The notes below the pieces were generated by a model. The model did not search any database, had not been told where the DNA came from, and saw only the letters and a list, made by a program, of their open reading frames with translations. Below are positions 60,250 to 64,000 of a DNA stretch of 64,000 nucleotides, one piece after another. The translations under genes and the position numbers were made by a program. The stretch lies in NCBI GenBank assembly GCA_963745945.1, contig CAVUZG010000004.1, positions 186,001 to 250,000 of the forward strand. Reading direction: 5' to 3'. This DNA comes from DATFVA01 sp963745945. Its GTDB lineage: Bacteria > Bacteroidota > Ignavibacteria > Ignavibacteriales > Ignavibacteriaceae. Within the stretch, counting starts at the first letter, position 1. The number at the start of each line of letters is the position of its first letter.

Positions 60250-60580
60250 AGAAAATACTTCAGAGCTTAATCCCTGGTATGAATATAAAGATAGTGATAC
60301 CAGCTCCTCTGCATCAAAATCAATAACGGGAACTACAAATGGTTTCAGAGTTCAGGTTTTATCTACAGATAAACTCGAAGAGGCTGATTCTTTAAAGTCT
60401 GAATTAGTTTTAAAAATTAATCAAAAAAATGTGTATGTAATTTTCGATCCCCCGTTTTACAAAGTTGAAGTGGGTGATTTTGTAAACATGGCTGACGCAA
60501 AAAATCTTAATTTTAAACTAACACAATTGGGCTACACCGAATCAAGAGTAATTGCATCAACAGTAAATATCTTTGAATAA
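60221..60580 (+). CDS. SPOR-domain lipoprotein, C-terminal part (frameshifted gene)
   Basis: Carries the SPOR domain (about 70 residues): NGFRVQVLSTDKLEEADSLK, VYVIFDPPFYKVEVGDFV, and DAKNLNFKLTQLGYTESRVI. SPOR domains bind denuded peptidoglycan at septa. The apparent start is internal. Its stop overlaps the hutI ATG by one base (TAATG), so the protein is translated just ahead of the histidine-degradation operon. Confidence 0.82.
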   Translation: MILKKNQLDEENTSELNPWYEYKDSDTSSSASKSITGTTNGFRVQVLSTDKLEEADSLKSELVLKINQKNVYVIFDPPFYKVEVGDFVNMADAKNLNFKLTQLGYTESRVIASTVNIFE

Positions 60581-61836
60581 TGCTGAAAATTCTTTTAAAT
60601 CCTTCGCAGATAGTTACGGTTGATACCAATGGTGAAAATTTTAAACGCGGTTCAAAACTGAATGAAATAAACATAATAACCGATCATTCAGTTCTGATAG
60701 AAAATGATGCTATTAAAGATTTAATTCCCAACTCCTCAGTTAAGAATCTTTCATCCGCAGAAAAAATTGATTTGAAAGATAAAACACTTTTCCCCGGTTT
60801 TGTTGAATGTCATACTCATACTGCTTTTGCAGGATCACGCGCTGATGAATTCAGAATGAAATTAGCCGGTGTTCATTATGAAGAAATTGCTGCGAAAGGA
60901 GGAGGAATTATTTCAACAGTAAAAGCCGTAAGAGAATCATCTTTTGAAGACCTTGTAAAAATTATCTCTCCACGGATTAAGTATTTTATTTCGCAGGGAA
61001 TAACCACTCTCGAAATAAAAAGTGGCTACGGACTTGATTTTGAAAATGAAATAAAACTTCTTCACGTAATTAATTATCTCAATGAAATTTTCGCTATCGA
61101 TATTATTCCTACTTTTCTTGGTGCACATACATTTCCGGCAGAGTTTAAAGACAATCATTCAGGTTATATTGAATTGATAATCAACAAGATGATTCCACAC
61201 ATTACAAAAAACAAGCTTGCCGTGTTCTGTGATGCATTTTGTGAAAAAACTGCTTTTAGCTCGGAGGAGGTTGATCGTATTTTTACCAGTGCCGGAAAAT
61301 CAGGACTGCAATTAAAACTTCACACAGAACAGTTTAACAATATCGGTGGACTCGGTGTCGCATTGCAAAAAAGTGCAATCAGCGTAGATCACCTGGAAGT
61401 TTTAAATGAAAGTGATATAGACAGACTTGCAAAGACGGAAACAGTTGCAACTTTGCTTCCCGGTGTTTCATTCTTCCTTAATTATGGTTATGCTCCTGCG
61501 AGAAAACTTATTGAAGCTGATGCAATAGTAGCACTTGCAACAGATTATAATCCGGGATCTTCAAACATTGCAAATTTAAATTTCATACTGAGCCTGGCTT
61601 GTTTAAAAATGAATATGACAATTGAAGAGAGTATTTCTGCGATAACAATTAATTCTGCAAAAGCACTGAATAAAAATCACGAAGTTGGAAGTATAGAATT
61701 AAACAAGAAAGCAGATTTTGCAGTTCTTGATACAAAAGAATATACTGATATGGTTTACCAGGTTGGTAAAAATATTAACATAATGACTATTAAAAATGGT
61801 AAAATAATTTTTGATGAAAACGGAGGATCAAATTGA
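60580..61836 (+). CDS. hutI: Imidazolonepropionase
   Basis: A 418-residue amidohydrolase-fold metalloenzyme that opens imidazolonepropionate to formiminoglutamate in histidine degradation. Metal motif FVECHTHTAFAGSRADEF; EIKSGYGLDFENEIKLL; FLGAHTFPAEF; FCEKTAFSSEEV; LHTEQFNNIGG; ATDYNPGSSN. These are HutI-specific. It precedes ftcD with a 4-base overlap. hutH and hutU are not in the window. Confidence 0.95.
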   Translation: MLKILLNPSQIVTVDTNGENFKRGSKLNEINIITDHSVLIENDAIKDLIPNSSVKNLSSAEKIDLKDKTLFPGFVECHTHTAFAGSRADEFRMKLAGVHYEEIAAKGGGIISTVKAVRESSFEDLVKIISPRIKYFISQGITTLEIKSGYGLDFENEIKLLHVINYLNEIFAIDIIPTFLGAHTFPAEFKDNHSGYIELIINKMIPHITKNKLAVFCDAFCEKTAFSSEEVDRIFTSAGKSGLQLKLHTEQFNNIGGLGVALQKSAISVDHLEVLNESDIDRLAKTETVATLLPGVSFFLNYGYAPARKLIEADAIVALATDYNPGSSNIANLNFILSLACLKMNMTIEESISAITINSAKALNKNHEVGSIELNKKADFAVLDTKEYTDMVYQVGKNINIMTIKNGKIIFDENGGSN

Positions 61837-62855
61837 AAATAATTGAATGCGTACCAAATTTCAGCGAAGGAAAAAATAAGGAAACATTTAAAGCAATCTC
61901 AGATGGAATAAACTCAACAGCCGGAGTTAAACTTCTTAATCTTGAACCGGATGGTGATTATAACCGGGTTGTAGTTACAATGGCAGGTAATGAGACTGGG
62001 ATAATTGAAGCTGCTGTTGAGGCTTGTAAAGCTGCCGCCGCAAATATTGATATGAGAAACCATAAAGGTGAACATCCAAGATTAGGTGCAATTGATGTGG
62101 TTCCTTTTGTCCCTGTAAAAAATGCAACTATGGAAGATTGTGTAAAGATAGCAGAAACATTTGGTGAAAGGATTTCAAAAGAGTTAAACTTACCTGTTTA
62201 TCTTTACGAGCAGGCAGCCCGGAAACCCGAACGTGAAAATCTATCAAATATCAGAAAAGGTGAATATGAAGGGCTTGAAGAAAAATTAAAAGATCCGCAA
62301 TGGAAACCTGAATTTGGAAAAGCAGAATTTAATCCGAAACTTGGTGCACTTGTTACAGGAGCAAGATTTTTCCTGATAGCCTATAACGTAAATATTAAAT
62401 CAACCGACGTTAGTTACTCTAAAGAGATTGCAGAAATTCTACGCGAATCAGGCAGACCAAAAAGAGATAATCAGGGAAACATAATAAAGGAAAATGGAAA
62501 GACTGTACGAATTCCGGGAAGATTAAAAAACTTTAAGGGAATGGGAGTATCCCTGGAAAAATATAATATTACCCAGGTTTCTATAAATCTTACGAACTAT
62601 GAAATTACTCCTCTTCACGTTGCTTTTGAAGAAGTGAAAAAAGAAGCAGCCAGGTTGGGAGTAGAAGTTAACGGAAGTGAAATCGTAGGACTGGTTCCAC
62701 TGGAAGCATTGCTCCAGGCAGGACGATTTTACTCTAAGGATAAAAATTTAAATGAGAATGATTTAGTGGACCTTGCAATAGAAAAACTGGGTTTGAGTAC
62801 ATTAAATACATTCGAGAAAAAACAAAAAATAATCGATTATATGATTGAGGATTAG
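61833..62855 (+). CDS. ftcD: Glutamate formimidoyltransferase
   Basis: A 340-residue enzyme that moves the formimino group from formiminoglutamate to tetrahydrofolate. Signatures: IIECVPNFSEGKNKETF, VVTMAGNETGIIEAAVEA, MRNHKGEHPRLGAIDVVPF, and KLGALVTGARFFLIAYNVN. The bacterial stand-alone form, with the cyclodeaminase on a separate gene. ATG overlaps hutI's stop. Confidence 0.95.
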   Translation: MKIIECVPNFSEGKNKETFKAISDGINSTAGVKLLNLEPDGDYNRVVVTMAGNETGIIEAAVEACKAAAANIDMRNHKGEHPRLGAIDVVPFVPVKNATMEDCVKIAETFGERISKELNLPVYLYEQAARKPERENLSNIRKGEYEGLEEKLKDPQWKPEFGKAEFNPKLGALVTGARFFLIAYNVNIKSTDVSYSKEIAEILRESGRPKRDNQGNIIKENGKTVRIPGRLKNFKGMGVSLEKYNITQVSINLTNYEITPLHVAFEEVKKEAARLGVEVNGSEIVGLVPLEALLQAGRFYSKDKNLNENDLVDLAIEKLGLSTLNTFEKKQKIIDYMIED

Positions 62856-62932
62856 GGAATTGGCGAATTACCGGATTTTCGAATTAGTAAATCCAGTAAT
62901 CTTATTCGCAAGTCCGTGAATCCAATAATCCG
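62856..62932. repeat. Degenerate 8-base-period spacer between ftcD and fchA
   Basis: Starting at 62857 the sequence falls into octamers GAATTGGC, GAATTACC, GGATTTTC, GAATTAGT, then looser AAATCCAG and TAATCTTA, followed by TCC-rich steps ending in TCCG. The first four share G-[AG]-A-T-T-N-N-[CT]. This is not coding and lies between genes of one operon. Confidence 0.5.
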
Positions 62933-62954
62933 AAAAACAAAAAAGAGGAGAAAA

Positions 62955-63584
62955 ATGAATATTGATGATTCAATCAGAAATTACTTAGATGAAATATCTT
63001 CCAGCTCACCGACACCTGGCGGAGGAAATGTTTCAGCTTTCAGCGGGGCAGTTGCCTGCAGTCTTGGAATAATGGTTTGCAATCTTACTATCGGTAAGAA
63101 AAAGTACACCGAAGTTGAAGAAGAAATGAAAGATATAAAGTTCGAACTTTCAATAGCCAAAGAAGAATTTTTGAATCTTGCTGAAAAAGATAACAAAGCT
63201 TTTGAAAAAGTAATGTCTGCTTTTAAATTACCAAAAGACACTGAAGAACAAAAAAACAAGAGATTTGAACAAATTGAAGCTTCCACTCTTGAAGCTGCGG
63301 AGGCACCTGCTGAAGTATTAAAATACTGCAATAAAATAATTCCTTTATTTCAATCACTTGCAGAAAAAGGAAATCAGAATTCCGTTTCGGATGCAGGTGT
63401 TGCGGCTTCGTTAATTTCAACTGCTGCAGATGGTGCATTTCTGAATGTGCTGATTAATTGTTCCTCACTTTCCAATCAAACCGTTGCGCGGGAAATTCTG
63501 AAGAAGAATGAAATAATACTCAGGGAAGTTAAAGATATAAGCGAGACAATTAATTCAGATATTAAAAAGAAATTATATAAGTAA
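62955..63584 (+). CDS. fchA: Formimidoyltetrahydrofolate cyclodeaminase
   Basis: A 209-residue helical enzyme that releases ammonia from 5-formimino-THF to give 5,10-methenyl-THF. SSPTPGGGNVSAFSGAVACSLG is the nucleotide/folate-binding N-terminal region, given here as TPGGGNVSAFSGA; VSDAGVAASLISTAADGAF follows. The ATG at 62955 follows AGAGGAG closely, so an upstream in-frame ATG at 62916 in the spacer is rejected. Last gene of the histidine operon seen. Confidence 0.93.
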   Translation: MNIDDSIRNYLDEISSSSPTPGGGNVSAFSGAVACSLGIMVCNLTIGKKKYTEVEEEMKDIKFELSIAKEEFLNLAEKDNKAFEKVMSAFKLPKDTEEQKNKRFEQIEASTLEAAEAPAEVLKYCNKIIPLFQSLAEKGNQNSVSDAGVAASLISTAADGAFLNVLINCSSLSNQTVAREILKKNEIILREVKDISETINSDIKKKLYK

Positions 63585-63600
63585 AAATTTATTTAGAATT

Positions 63601-63626
63601 AAAAGCCCGGCTGATACCGGGCAATT
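63601..63626. terminator. Convergent terminator behind fchA and the T9SS gene
   Basis: Stem GCCCGG (63605-63610) and CCGGGC (63617-63622) with a 6-base loop, A4 on the left and a T-tract on the minus strand (CTTTTAATTC). It serves the minus-strand surface-protein gene and probably also fchA. Confidence 0.75.
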
Positions 63627-63627
63627 A

Positions 63628-63999
63628 CTATTTTATCAACAACATCTTTTTACTTGATGTAAATCCGGCTGAGTTAAGAGTATATATGTAAATACCAGTT
63701 GGCAGACCTGCCTTGCCGGTAGGCAGGTTTGATGCATCAAAATTAATGCTATAGTAACCTGTCTTTTGATTTTCATTTACCAACACTGCTACCTGTCTTC
63801 CAAGGATATCATAAACCTTTAGAGATACAAATCCATCGTTCTTTAATGAATACTTAATTGCAGTTGCAGGGTTAAACGGGTTCGGGTAATTCTGTTCGAG
63901 TGAGAATTCTTTTGGTGCGGTAATTTCCACTTCTACTTCCTGGCTGAATTCATAACTGCCATTAAAATCAATTTGTTTTAACCTGTAATAGTATTTACC
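63628..63999 (-). CDS. T9SS cargo protein, C-terminal part (runs off the window)
   Basis: Only the last 123 residues are inside the window. GKYYYRLKQIDFNGSYEFSQ is the end of a fibronectin-like linker, followed by the type A sorting domain LEQNYPNPFNPATAIKYSLK, VYDILGRQVAVLV, and KKMLLIK at the end. The frame is open to the right edge, so the protein is much longer. Just before the usual GIYIY strand the sequence reads NLPTGKAGLPTG; the extra KAGLPTG is encoded by an inserted palindrome (63707-63727). Confidence 0.88.
   Translation of the reverse strand, partial: GKYYYRLKQIDFNGSYEFSQEVEVEITAPKEFSLEQNYPNPFNPATAIKYSLKNDGFVSLKVYDILGRQVAVLVNENQKTGYYSINFDASNLPTGKAGLPTGIYIYTLNSAGFTSSKKMLLIK
63707..63727. 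repeat. CCTGCC-N9-GGCAGG palindrome inside a coding sequence
   Basis: Inverted repeat of the same form as that at 12676-12695 (both contain CCTGCCTTGCC). It is 21 bases long, so the reading frame is kept. It lies in the sorting domain of the surface protein and adds 7 residues, with duplication of LPTG. Confidence 0.8.
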
Positions 64000-64000
64000 C

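Noticed and set aside
60580..63584. Complete histidine utilisation operon
   Set aside because: Only hutI, ftcD and fchA are present; histidine ammonia-lyase and urocanase are not in the window.

Overview
The window is AT-rich bacterial DNA from the Bacteroidota/Chlorobi side of the tree, most likely an Ignavibacteria-type genome. The reasons are three surface proteins ending in a type IX secretion sorting domain with the NYPNPFNP signature, a TAnnTTTG-type promoter in front of a tRNA pair, many outer-membrane and lipoprotein genes, and dense short operons with ATGA or TTGA overlaps. TTG and GTG starts are frequent and Shine-Dalgarno sites (GGAG, AGGA) are visible in front of many genes. The taxonomic call is an inference from protein style, as there is no rRNA here.

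Layout. 1-1300: the end of a D-cysteine desulfhydrase/ACC deaminase-like gene and a tiny orphan gene. 1303-2832: a secreted YCF48-like propeller protein. 2928-8241: a minus-strand operon of GNAT acetyltransferase, ornithine-racemase-like enzyme, Na+/solute symporter, M20D amidohydrolase and alanine racemase. 8675-11768: a DUF2279 protein, prfB with its programmed frameshift, and a lipoprotein. 11906-16896: an AtuA-type pair plus an archaeal-style set of HMG-CoA synthase, thiolase and DUF35 OB-fold protein; a GIY-YIG gene flanked by palindromes sits between the two AtuA genes. 17101-19837: miaA-pcm, a UPF0316 membrane protein and a STAS protein. 20179-21126: a tRNA-Gly/tRNA-Cys pair followed by tandem copies of a GIY-YIG unit bounded by copies of the tRNA-Cys 3' end. 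21274-27667: plsY-htrA-purB, an unknown gene, a response regulator and a tail-specific protease.

27740-37865 holds a lysine-catabolism pair, L-lysine 6-transaminase and an ALDH7-type dehydrogenase, on either side of an Rrf2 regulator and a giant beta-helix surface protein. All three large genes carry frameshifts, and the indel density is extreme at 34,034-34,440. 37924-48903 is mostly housekeeping: rsmI, apt, enoyl-CoA hydratase, a PAP2-like protein, dusB, an MFS pump, an NAD-type isocitrate dehydrogenase, a CapA-like protein, a histone-H1-like protein, a membrane heterodisulfide-reductase-like protein, bioY and a hydrolase. 49016-59779: a HisA-like enzyme, a cyclic-nucleotide-binding protein, UspA, a polyprenyl synthase, tatC, glyA, a TPR protein, an outer-membrane protein and a lipoprotein, gmhB and glgA. 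59992-63584: a frameshifted SPOR lipoprotein and a histidine-degradation operon hutI-ftcD-fchA. The window ends inside another T9SS cargo gene whose sorting domain carries an in-frame palindrome insertion.

The most unusual structure is the set of single-domain GIY-YIG genes at two loci, each lying between short ATCCTGA/TCAGGAT-type palindromes and associated with a second palindrome family (CCYGCC...GGCRGG). At the tRNA-Cys locus each unit is bounded by a 61-base direct repeat that includes the tRNA 3' end. This looks like a small nuclease-associated mobile element.
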